Shown piece after piece: positions 1 to 12,900 of a stretch of 64,000 bases of DNA. The translations under genes were made by a program, and so were the position numbers. The notes under the pieces were generated by a model. That model had not been told where the DNA came from. It saw only the letters and a program-made list of their open reading frames with translations, and did not search any database. Numbering within the stretch: position 1 is the stretch's first letter; each line of letters begins with the position of its first letter. Source of the stretch: Mytilus californianus (Eukaryota; Mollusca; Bivalvia; Mytilida; Mytilidae); assembly GCF_021869535.1 (NCBI RefSeq), contig NW_026262581.1:79327955-79391954 (forward strand), written 5' to 3'.

Positions 1-256
1 TTAGGTTAAAATCTATCTCCACATAATCATTTTAAAGTATACATATCACAAGAAAGTTGAATGATGCAAGACAGTTTGTGAAAAAACCTACTTCAAAATT
101 AACGTAAAACATAAGATAAGTCTATCATTAGTACCAAGGATCTCTATTTAAAAAAAAATATTTAATCAATAAAGGCACTGATACCATATAATGACCATGA
201 GTTTTACATCAGCACATAAAACAAATAAAAATATTCTGTCCAAGTGCTGGATTTTC

Positions 257-365
257 TCACTGCTCTATGGTCGGGTTGTTGCCTCTTTGACACATTCCCT
301 GTTTCAAGGATTTGTATAGTAAGTCTTACTATACAAATCCTTGCCTGTTTCTATTCTCTATTCTA
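257..365 (+). repeat. Interspersed repeat fragment (type 'tgtctctttgacacattcc')
   Basis: GGTCGGGTTGTTGCCTCTTTG followed by ACACATTCC resembles a repeat I know as common in mussel genomes. Related fragments are at 1258-1320 and, in the opposite direction, at 40420-40510. This copy is interrupted at 305-343 by a micro-palindrome. Confidence 0.6.
298..350. mobile_element. 39-bp palindromic micro-element with 7-bp target duplication
   Basis: The element is 305-343: arms CAAGGATTTGTATAGTAAG and its exact reverse complement around one central T. It is flanked by CCTGTTT at 298-304 and again at 344-350. It sits inside an interspersed repeat, so the empty site can be inferred. A second copy is at 63939-63971. 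Confidence 0.85.
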
Positions 366-433
366 TTTTTTAAAATGTGAATACTATGAAAAACCTTGGA
401 AAAAACCATATTTTTCATTATCATTTTCAATAT

Positions 434-837
434 AATAAATTGCTTTGCCGAGCACAGCTGGATACGACCGCAGAGGTCCAACCCTGAACAGTTGGGGCAA
501 AAATGGACACAATATCTTGCGCTTGATACAGGTTTGAATTTGGATTGTAATTAAATATTTGACACATAATAGGTTTCTGACACAGAATAACTGTAGTCAA
601 AGAACTTAGAATTGGTTATATGATTTGAATTTATATTCAATATTTTGCTTTTGTGCAATACACTATGCTGTTGCGAATTGATCATTCCCCCCCCCCCCCC
701 CCCCAACCAATTTCATAGATTTCTATTTACATTTACTAAAGTTATTGTCCGGAAACCAAATGTCTTCGGATGATGCTGACGAAGACGACAACATGATTCC
801 AATATACGACTGCAAAATTTTTTGCGGTCGTATAAAA
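434..837 (+). mobile_element. Barcode element, TACGACCGC family, short copy
   Basis: It starts AATAAA, followed by a hairpin near 441-457 and the head barcode TACGACCGC at 463-471. The body includes a C17 tract (about 687-703) and GTTATTGTCCGGAAACCA. It ends in a terminal hairpin with arms TATACGACTGCAAAA and TTTTGCGGTCGTATA (803-833), then AAAA. The ACGG tract is reduced to a decayed GATGATGCTGACGAAGACGA stretch. It ends about 35 bp from the exon donor at 873. Confidence 0.8.
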
Positions 838-872
838 ATGAGGGAGGGATGTAATTCAAAATGGTAAAATAC

Positions 873-953
873 CTGAATCAAGGGTGTATTTGTTGCTGCC
901 TGTAACTCATCATATGACTGTACAGGTTTGATTTCGGTCTCCAAATCTCTAGG
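873..953 (-). CDS. MPDZ: Exon: linker after PDZ7
   Basis: 27 codons, phase 0 both ends; acceptor GGTTTTCAG, donor GTATTT. Peptide [20 protein letters not shown] then TNTPLIQ. No domain is visible. It is accepted because phase, splice sites and spacing fit, and because the vertebrate protein also has a linker here before the next PDZ. The donor lies only about 35 bp from the end of a mobile element (434-837). Further exons must lie left of position 1. Confidence 0.8.
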
Positions 954-3900
954 CTGAAAACCGAAATAATAACTATTTCAACAATATTTTATGCATAACA
1001 TTATACTTACAATGATGAGTAATCAATAAATACAAACTATTACTGGTATAAATTTAATGTACCGGTAGGATACACAATAATTTGATGCAATGCAATTTTG
1101 AGGCTAATACAAATGCAGAATTCATGTCTTGTATACCATTACACTGAAATATCGAAGCTTATAGCATCTGATCTGGTACATTTTGAGAACAAATTGTTTC
1201 ACAGTTTTTGAGATTATTTTTCAAATCATCTTCATCAGGGAACAGTCTAAAATGAACTCTTTGGTCAGCTTGTTGTCTCTTTTGACACATTCCTAGATTC
1301 CATTTTCTATTCTATTCCCCCTATCTTTTCCACAACAGCAGCCAGATTACAGAAAGACATTGACAGCAATCAGTCAGTTTTTCCCCAGTGGAATCAGGAA
1401 AAGGAGGGGGGGTGTCTGTTGTACAGTCCATTTTTGTTTTATGATTCCTCTTATCCTTTTTTTAAGTATTATCAAATGCAGAAAAAAGGAAAATAGACTG
1501 GGTCTTATCAATAAAATAATACTTTTAATGAAATATTAATTAAAAATTCTTTACATGTTAAAAACAAAATATGGAGATCGGAAACATGTTTGGTGTCCAT
1601 TATGTGCGAGTGATGAGGTTGAACAAATTTTATATTATTTAGCCAACTATTATCTTAACAACTGTTCAGTATCTATTACTGATGGGTTTTTTTTGTAAAA
1701 CTATTTGCATGATCAGTCTTGGGAATTGTTTGATGTAGTTTTACATTTTAACAATCTTTGATCATATTTTACAAATAACCAAATCTCAAGAGAGATATCA
1801 AAATGCAGAATATGTAACACAATGTAGAAAAATTCTCAATAGATAATTTATGCTAGCTATGCACACAACTAAGAATATTTACTTAGCATATGTACTTTAA
1901 CGCAACAGATTGGACTGTGTTTGTTAGCATTAAATCACTCCTTTTGTTATCTTGGAACAATAATGTTTAAAAGGAATCAAAATTTTAATTAAAATGTTAC
2001 ATGATGAAATTGTCCTGTAATTGAAGTTAAATCAACAAAATATTTGTTCAAAATTTGAACCAACCCATTACTCTTTAAAAAGTAGATGTTTATATAAAAA
2101 CAAACAATCAAAAGGTGGAGGCAAGTTTTATTTAAAATAAGTAGATGTAGTATGATTGCCAATGAGACAACTTTTCACCGGAGATCAAAGACCTAAAAGT
2201 TAGCATATAAAGTCATTGTGCCGCCTTCGACAATGAGCAAATTTAATACTGCATAGCAATCCATAAAAGGCCAGTTGGTATAAAAATAAGGATCTTGTTG
2301 GTAGTTTATTAAAATGTGTAAATTCTTTGGATTCATTTTTGTTGTTGGATTGAGGATAATTTGTATTTTCATGGATATTTGATCAAAGTCTGCATACAAA
2401 CCTATAGAAAATTGAACATTTAAATTGATGGTTCCCCTGTACCCATGAAATCCACCAAAAATTGGCATCCCATGAATAATAATGAATCCAAATTAACTCT
2501 TCATTATATCAGATTGAAACTTATTGAAAAGTATTTTTTTACCCTTGAAAGAAGACTTAATTCTACTACTCAGAATAAAACTTACACAGGCTGCATCACA
2601 CAAACTCTGTACCACAAACTTGACTGGAGAACCAGAGTTCCTAATGGCATCTACTGCTTGGTCATGTGATGCATTCCGTAAATCTATACCATCAACCTAT
2701 CAAAAATTATAGAAAAAAGGTTTTTAACTTATTCTGCAAAAGGCTATCAAAAGAATATTTCTCTAACTAAAATATACACCTACAACCATATAAAAAACAA
2801 TTCCCCCCAAAAAAACCTTTTATCAATGTATAACTTCCTATAATATGAGCATATATTAAAGCAAGAATGCACATACTGAAATATCTTGCCTGCTTAACTG
2901 ATATGATTGAATTTTTGTTGAAAGTCTTTATTTTCAAGGTTTAAAATAACCCATAATATTATCAATGAACCATGAAAATGAGATCAATGTCAGGTGACCC
3001 CTGTCTGACAGACATGTATACATTGCAATGGTTCTATATATCATATATAGATATATATTTGTTCTTTTACTGAAAAAAAAAAACCATGTGACACTGGACC
3101 ATGGAAATGAGGTTAGGACAACAAGACAGATTATGCAGCTCTTTCTACATTCTGAAATACACTAAGCTGTACATAATTACACACCTTCAAGTGATGTAGA
3201 CACTGCCTCTGCCAGATAGACATCATAGGCATCCTTATGTCTTACATTCTGTGTGACATTTGTTGCAGACGAGAAAAAATGAAAAGCGCCCCCCAAAAAT
3301 AAGGTATAGACAGAAGTAACAGTGGATTTTTTGCAACTTATCTTTTTTTTTTAAATTACCTCTAATATACGATCTCCTGTTTTCAGAGTTCCATTTTTTC
3401 CAGCAGGACTATCCTCTAACACTTGCTTTATAAATATACCTGAGATGGCCTTGTCTTGTACATGGAACATATCTACTCTACCACCTGCAAAATGTAATTA
3501 AATCCCTTTGATAAATATGTGGGGCATAGGTCATTGAGACAGCAACCCAAGGAAAACAAAGTTTACTGATAATAAGGTTTACTCCCTTTTACTATGAGAA
3601 AGTATTAAATTTTCTTTTAAATTGGCTAATATTTCTTTTATTGAGGGCAAAATTTTCACTCACTTTAATCTAAATGAAAGCAAAAACTAAAACTCTAGTC
3701 CAGGTTTTGTTACTTCCATTAAATGTAATCACATCCTCAGGCTTGACTCTTGTTGTATGTACAGACTTTACTTCAGAAAACTTCCAGAATGAATGCTTAC
3801 TAAGAGATAGTTTTATTTATTCTAATTTCTGAAACCACTACAATTAATCATTAACTGTCTTAATAACATTAATGGTACTCATTTTACTGCATGAGATGCG

Positions 3901-6900
3901 CATTTCAACAAATTAATGTCTCTTCAGTGATGCTCCAGCCCAAAATATTTGAAAATCCAAAACCAATTACAAACATTGAACAGCTAATAAAACCAAAAAG
4001 TACCAAAAGTACAGTAAAACCTAGACATTGACACTATACATTGCTTTGATGATGGTATCTCTGTGTGTGAAGTTGCCAGAATGTAAAATTTGACTATGAT
4101 GTAAGCAACCTAGGTTAGTACATTTCATCAGCATAAATGTATGTCTGATACAAGATTTCTTATGTCATCCAGTCATATTAATTGACATTACATAGATTAT
4201 CCCTCAAGATTGCTACCTATGAAAGAATAACTTATATTCTAATAAAATATTACCTCAGAAATTCAGAAACAATTTGTTTTCTTTATTAAAGTAAAAACTT
4301 TAACTCACCAACTATACTAATTCCAAGACTTTTGTCTGGCTGACGATATAGCTCAACTGTTCTGGGCGGTCCCCATGTCTGTTGTCCTATTCTAGTTACT
4401 TCAGCAGTCTTAAATTTCTCAGCAGCTTCAATTTTAACAGGACTGTTAATTTCATTCTTAGGATTAGCCAGTGGTGATAAATTGGCACTGTAATGCACAG
4501 AAATTTATATTTTGAAATACTTTTGGTCTAAATCTTAAATTAATAATAATTCACAACAGTTTAAAATATCTCTGCAGTGATAAAATTCACTACAGTCAAA
4601 CCTGCTATAAAAGATTCCTCTATTACGCTAAAATTCTGTCTTGTCAGGTAATTCTCTTCTTGTCCTAATGTAGTAAATGTAGTACCTATGCATTCTAATA
4701 ACATAAGCAACACGACGGGTGCCACATGTGGAGCAGGATCTGCTTACCCTTCCGGAGCACCTGAGATCACCCCCAGTTTTTGGTGGGGTTCGTGTTGCTT
4801 AGTCTTTAGTTTTCTATGTTGTGTCATCTGTAATATTATTTGTCTGTTTGTCTTTTTATTTTAGGCCATGGCGTTGTCAGTTTGTTTTGGATCTATGAGT
4901 TTGAATGTCCCTCTGGTATCTTTCGTCCCTCTTTTCTAAACCTATATTCAAAGATCACCTCTTTTATAAGGTCAGTTTTCTATGGTCCCAAGGGTGATCT
5001 TAATATACAGGTTTGAATATAGGCATATTCAGTGATGTATATATTTATATACTCATTAATGCTATACCCTTCATTTTAATAAAAGGAAATATGGGTATAC
5101 AGGAACATCAATTTGATAGCAACCAAAAGACACAAAACTTAATTGCTAACACAGAAATATGTCTCGCCTATGTAACATAATCTTTTTTCATTACAGAGTT
5201 TTTAAAAATATATTTTATGTATAAAATATTATGTGTTATCAATAAGACAAACATCTAGAATAGGAAAACAGGCAAAAAAATTTAATTGGCAAAAATAATA
5301 GTTTTCAAGGAGCAATGTCAGAGGATGTGTACAACAGGTGAAAAATACATCCATCATGAAATCTGCTTACATCATCCAACAGTGCCATCTGTTGGTTACA
5401 TTATATTTTACTGCTTCAATGCTAATGAAGTATTTCTATTAAATTAAAATTACATAATAGTATTGTTTCCTGGTAAACTGCTTAGAACAAATATGTTCTG
5501 TCAAACTGAAAATTAATTTTGTAACTTACGGGTAAAATAAACTTGATACAAATCATATGTACATATATTATATACTTATGTTAATTGTATCTGCATATAA
5601 AATACTTATAGAATCGTGGCATTTTTTGTTTTTGATACTGACATTATCAGCAAGAATATCGTGCCAGCCTGCTTAAGGGCGAGCTGATATTGGAGCTGAT
5701 GAAGTCAGTATAAAAATATAATATGCCACATTATCCTTTTTATTGGCAATTTGTCCTCACAATATGACTTTCTTGGGTTAGAATTTGAAATTACATGAAA
5801 TAATTCAAATCTTTTTTTTATAAAAGTGCATTTCATTTATAAATTGATGCACCTGGACATTATAAACATGAAGTTGCTGTATTATCATGTGACGTCATTA
5901 TGTGTTAAAGAACCACATCCTGCTTGCTATCTGAACAAATATTAGGCAGCAGGATCAAAAGGAAACAGCACAAATTGCTGATAAAGCATTGTATATATAT
6001 GTATATAACAGCTTCCAGTACGGACAGCGGTGCCCTCACAATTTAGATACACTATCTAGAGCTTAGTTGGATACTTATATAACACTGAAGTATCATAAAA
6101 TTTTATATCATAATTGAAGCAAAAATTAGTAATTTCTTCCAAAAATCTCAAATGCCATTTTAATATTTTAGCAAAAAATCATATTCTATCTGACTTAATT
6201 TTTTGGAGTAAAATGTCAACAGGACCAAACGTTTCGAAACATCAGCAAATAACTTTGCAAACTTGACTCCAAATTTCATACAGTTTGATTAATAGACATA
6301 ATCAGAAAATGGGAGATGCCTACAAAAAGGAAAATGCATTAACTGTTCATTAATTAATTAATATCCACCTTATTAATTAACATTAATATTGTGGGAGAAC
6401 AAAATTGATGATCATATAGCATGCCTGTATAGTAAATCTAAAAATAATTAAACATGAAAGGTTAATAGTTGATATATCGAATCCAGCAACTCTGTGCTAT
6501 TGATATAAGCTTCTGATGATGAATGTAGTAACATCTGTCTACAATATCCATGACAAAAATGGTCAAAATATAGACATTAAAAACAATTATTTACCAGTAA
6601 TAATACAATAATACAAAACATATCAGATTGTGGATAAGAAATACTTGAGTATGGACTACAATTTGGAAAAAAAACTAAATATATTCTTTTCTCTAAGTTT
6701 GAATATATGACTGGCATGTGAATATAAGGACATAATTTAAAAAAAAAAATAATCAAAATTTTATATCAACAAAATCTTGCCTACTGAAAAACAAGATTGA
6801 TAGCTTCAAATTATCTGAAATGACCTCTGTGAAATATCAAAGCCAAAATCTTTCCAAATTTCACAGGATTGATAATTGAAGAATTTTCTAAACTTCTTTA

Positions 6901-9900
6901 TTTTGTATCAAATGGCTGACATATATGGCCTGTATGATGGCATATGAGTTACAACTGAACCACATTTGGGATTTCTAGACTAGAATCTAATTCATGACCA
7001 AAATATCTCTTTTCTGATCTCTAATTGCTGATTATTTTTTGCTGTGTACAGTTTCTTTCGAGCCACTATAGATTTTTCCCAAAATGCAAAAAATTAAAGG
7101 GCAATAACTTATTCTGGTGTCGTTCAATGGTTTCTCCTGTCTTGGAATTTGTATGGATCTTATATTGCTGATCATTTTTGCTTGTCAAAATTTCTCACCA
7201 TCAAATATAGTTTTCAAAATATTAAACACCTTAAAAAAACATCATATAAGGGCAATAACTCCTTCAGGAATCATTCAATGGTTTCATCCATGTTGGCATT
7301 TTTGTTTTTTAAAATGTTGTATTGCTGATCATTTTTGCTGATTACAGTTTCTACCTTTTTATTATATTTTCCTAGATAAACGACAAAACCCGTAAATCAC
7401 TAATTAATCATTATTTAAGGGCAATTACTCCCTAAGGAGTCATCAAATTGTTTCTGTTGTATTGGCCTTTTTGTAAATCTTGTATTGCTGATAATTTTTT
7501 ACAGGAATGAAAAAACACAAACTTTACACTAGATACCCTAAAGATCATTCACCCCTAGTTTGGTTGAGATTGGTTCAGTAGTTAATTGACAACATGACAA
7601 GCTAAAGCTTTCAATTTATTAATTTGAATAAAATGAGACTGCAACAATGAATGTAGCTACTGCTTTGGAACACTATTTTGCTCAGGAAATCTTTTGTCCG
7701 TCGGATGATCCAAGGTTTGAAATCACTACTTCATCAACTTGATATGATAGCTGACATATAAGTATATTGGTTTCTTGAGATTCTGTTATGAATACACATT
7801 AATAATGACAATAGAGTCTGAACAATAAAGCCATGAAAAATTGTTGGTTGGGGGAGTAAAAAAACACTCTTGACCTTTGGTCAATACAACTTTATTAGAT
7901 TACAAGAAAAGAGAAATGAATCTCTATCTAATTACGCATAACATATTTCCTCTGTGAAGATCTTGGTCTTTATATAGAAAACTTAATAAATGATACAGCT
8001 ACTGACCCGTCTGATTGATTGATGTATATGTATATATATAAACAATATATGTATTTATCAACTGGATTAAACCCAGATAAATAAAAAAAATAGAGAAATT
8101 TTTTGTTAATCAATTGTTAAGGAATGGTAAATTACTTTTTTGTATAAACTTATAAAGGTCAAATCAATCTACAGAAACCTACACAGTATGAGTAACACGG
8201 TAAATGTCATCATCTTTACCATCAGCAATAATGTCACAGCATAGTCTTCTCAAACTTTAAATTTAGTTTTCCATAGGGTGTTAATTCAAAAATGATGTAT
8301 TCTTACAGAGAGAATCAGTCTTAACTTAAAAAAAAAATAATCAGAATAATTAAAAAATCATTTTATAATAGTTATATAAAATCAGGGGATTTCACAGATT
8401 TTATTTAAAGAGAAGGCTTACTGTCAAAAGATATTGACTTATGCTATAAATCCACAGTATAACTAAGTACAAACTGTATGGAATTTCCACTCTTAAGGTG
8501 TAAAATTTCTTAATCCTGTAGAATCTGACAGTAAGGCAATATAAAAAATAAATCATTTTGCTTTTTTGTTGTGTCTGCTTCCTTTGCCTTCTCTCATCTT
8601 CTAAAAACTTGCCTCATACACCTTTTCAATTTTTTTTTAAATAGGCAAAGTCTGAGAATTAATCATATTTTGTACAAATACTATATACTGATACATGTAC
8701 AATTTTAGATGGGAAATTAAAAAAAAAAGTAATTTTAATTCAACACTACTCGTTAGATACCAATTTGTTTGGGTACAGGCGAACCACGAATTTAAATATT
8801 CAGCCAATTACAAATTTTCTATGGGCTTTAAGGCAGACGTTGGCAAAACCATCAAATCAAATATCCACTAAAATGCAAGTTTTCCTCAATCCACGAAAAT
8901 TGGTACCCATGACAATAAATGAATCCACAGTAGTTCCTGCCTCATCTCAAATTCTGATCTAAATATCTTATATGTGTGGCCTAATTAGTTTATCTGGTTA
9001 ACCCTAGGTCTACTTATCAAAATGAAAGTTCAGAATTTAGCATTTTGAGCTATTTTTTTTAAGAAAGGCTAACTATTAAGTAAAAAGAAAATTATGGAGT
9101 AGAATACATTGTTATCAATTTGTCATTTTCTCATTCTGCGTGATTTTGACATCTTTTACCAATTTTAATTATCATGAGGACCTAATACAGTAAATACAGA
9201 GCCAGGAGCCTGTTGTTCAGTGGTTGTCGTTTGTTGATATGGTGCATAAGTGTTTCTCGTTTTTTATATAGATAAGACCGTTGGTTTTCCTGTTTGAATT
9301 GCTTTACACTAGTCATTTTGGGGACCTTTATAGCTTGCTGTTCGGTGTGAGCAAAGGCTCTGTGTTGAAGACCGTACTTTGACCTATAAGTTTTTACTTT
9401 TTACACATTGGGACTTGGATGGAGAGTTGTCTCATTGGCACTCATACTACATCTTCTTATTTCTAATTATGCTCTTGTCTCACATTCATTAAGCATTTTT
9501 TTTTAGGAAATAGAGAGCAGATTACTATTGACAATTTGGTAAATTATGTCCAAAACCATCAGAGGAAGTGTATAGTTTAGACATATTTGTGTACTGTTTT
9601 CACAACAAAATGTAAAATATTTGATTAACATTGTAAAATGGGTTCATTTCATACAAAATTTTGAAATGATGCTTGTCAGTATATAATATAAGTGATTAAT
9701 CTAACTTTTGTTCACCATTATCCTAATTTTCAAATTTCAAAGTGTGTTCAAATAATCTGAATATGCAAGAATTTGAAAGTCATCTAAACTGATGAATAAA
9801 ATTTTCAAAATTGATATATATTTGAATAAAATGTACATTCAATCATCTTCATAGAAATTTAAGTTTCAATAATACCAAATGATGCAATAAAAGCAGAAAA

Positions 9901-12900
9901 TGTAACAATATGTTAATGGTAAAACAAGATTTTCAATATGTTCATCTTCTAAACACTGTACATTAAAATCCTATGTAGTTATCTTAAATATATAAATAAT
10001 TTAACAAAATGGAAATTTCGCTTGCAATATCATTTTGCAATAACAGCTTTAAAGAAAATTAAGAATCTTTTATACATTCGACACATTTGAGCATCTTATA
10101 TTTCTTCCAAAGTGGGTACAAATACAAAAGAAAACTTTCATATCGTTATATCCATCAAAATAGATGTTCTTCACATTTGCGCATTTTATGTTGTTTTTTT
10201 TTCAAAGTGGGTATAAATACAAAAGAAGACTTTCATATCGGTATATCCATTAAAATGTTTTAAGGAAGTAGTTTTAATAGTAGGTTAACTTATTCTACTG
10301 TAGGATACGATTACATAACATCATTAGTCTAGTTACAACTATATGTGGGTGTGTGGGTGTCAGTCAATATGCATCTCAGTTAAAACATTTCTTTGAAATC
10401 ACTGTACTAAATACTGACAAAAAACAAAACTTGTATTCAATTTCAGTGTTCATCAAACGATATTCAATTTGCTTCATAAAATGACAATAAAAGTTAAATC
10501 AAAAACATGTCTAATTTCTATATACACTTCGATTTATTGACATATGAGTAAGAGTTCTTGCATCATAGTCTAATAGTAGTTGTTGCATGAAATGAAAAAG
10601 CATATTTTAAAAGTGAAATATAGTACGCCCACAAATTTGCAGAATGGACTCCACAGTTTCTAAGGAGCATTGGAGCCCATGTATCTTGAGACCAGCGCCT
10701 ATCCGACAGAGCTGTGAGTCCCGTCATTGGAGCAATGTAGCCTAGTGCCCATATAAGTGAAGCTAAATTAATGAATTTCCAGCATAAAAGAATTATAATA
10801 CTAAAGAAGGATTTTTCGAAAGGAAACTTGCAGTTTTCAAAGAACAGCAGACATATATGTAAAAAATAAATACCATATCAGCCTGCGTCAACATCAAAAT
10901 TTAAATAATCTTAAATAATGTTGACTTGTACATATATTCAGTGCAAGGCTGATCATATATAAAATAGTTGCACGAAAAATCATCCTAGTTTCTATGAAAT
11001 GCAAAGTATGCAGTTATAATGACCATCTTTAATCTCATCTTAATAATATTTCAGTCCACAGATCACTATGGGATGTCATTCTTGCCAAAGTTCTAGCATT
11101 AGTGTTGAATCTTCAGTTATACAGGACTTACTATGGGATGTCATTCTTGCCAGAGCTCTAGCATTTGGTGTTGAATCGTCAGTTATACAGGACTTACTAT
11201 GGGATGTCATTCTTGCCAAAGCTTTACCATTTGATTTTGAATCTTCAGTTATACAGGACTTACTATGGGATGTTATTCTTGTCAAAGCTCTAGCATTTGG
11301 TGTTGAATCTTTAGTTATACAGGACTTACTATGGGATGTCATTCTTGCCAGAGCTCTAGCATTTGGTGTTGAATCTTCATTTATACAGGACTTACTATGG
11401 GATGTCATTCTTGCCAAAGCTCTAGCATTTGGTGTTGAATTTTCAGTTATACAGGACTTACTATGGGATGTCATTCTTGCCAAAGCTCTAGCATTTGGTG
11501 TTGAATCTTTAGTTATACAGGACTTACTATGGGATGTCATTCTTGCCAGAGCTCTAGCATTTGGTGTTGAATCTTCATTTATACAGGACTTACTATGGGA
11601 TGTCATTCTTGCCAAAGCTCTAGCATTAGTGTTGAATCTTCAGTTATACAGGACTTAATATGGGATGTCATTCTTGCCAAAGCCATAGCATTTGATGTCG
11701 AATCTTCAGTTATACAGGCCTTTTTGAAACTGCCAGTACCTACCTAATCAACCTGACTAAAAAACTTATACTGTATCCCCACTTGGCTAAAGTGGATCTG
11801 GTAATGCTCTGATTAAGTCAATCTTGCTATAAAGGTTACCTGCATTATGCCAAAACCTCTTCTTTTTCCAATGTAGTTAATACATATATATTTTAAACTT
11901 CAACTCAATTAAAGGACACCCTCTTATTAGGTCAGTTTTTCTTGTCCTGTGGGTGACCTTTTTATATAAGTTTATCTATATTTTCTATTGTGAAGACTTT
12001 ATTTAGAATCCTTTTGTCCTAACCATAAATATACTTAAAAAATTGGAGGCAGGAATTATAATAATCATAACAGAAAAAAGACTGTATTGTCAGATCCAGC
12101 ACAAGTGAAGTGTGGACGCTGGAGTTGTATTTCTATCAAATTGTACCTTAAATAAATCAGCAAATATAACTTACAATACATTGTAGTTATTTGTGAAGAG
12201 ATAACATAACGTTTGCCTTTATATATTTGGCAAAAAAAAAAAAAAAATACAGTGAATTTAGAATACATGTAGACAAAATTAAGTTTCTATAAATGAAAAA
12301 AAATAATAGAAAAAACAGATGTGCTGAATACAGAAGCAAAAAACTAATGTAAGAATACAGAATAATGTGATCAAAATCAACAAAACTCACAACATATCAA
12401 TAAAAGGCTGGTTGCTTTTTCTATATTTTCAGATTACAGAGACTATATGTATTTGTATCAATAATACTTTGGAAGTTAGCATTTGTGGATTGTGAAGAAC
12501 AAAATCAAACAGAAAGGGGTACCAATTGGCAGTTATTTGACTAATAACCGCCCACTCAACAATTTGGTATCTTGTCCCATGTAGCACATTTCAGAAAAAA
12601 AATCAACCTATCTATATGTGTCTGTCTGAATGCTATATTTGTCTGTTTGAATGCTTGACACAGATTTTAAGTTCATACTATATCCTATTTGTTTAATGCC
12701 AATAACAAGCACATGCTTTTGCATTTTATTTTGAAGTTACATGCAGGAAATTTTATGATGATGATCTCCATTATCTGATTGTGTAGGAGTAACCTTACAA
12801 AACATTCTTACATTTGTTTTTTGCTTCTTAATATTTTGAATAATTTCATCTTGATTGTTTAATACTGTAGATAATTTGCAAAAAAAACCAGTCATTGTTC

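Noticed and set aside
11068..11658. 196-codon open frame in the 66-bp satellite as a gene
   Set aside because: Openness follows from a unit length divisible by 3. It is open on both strands, has no domain and no start context.
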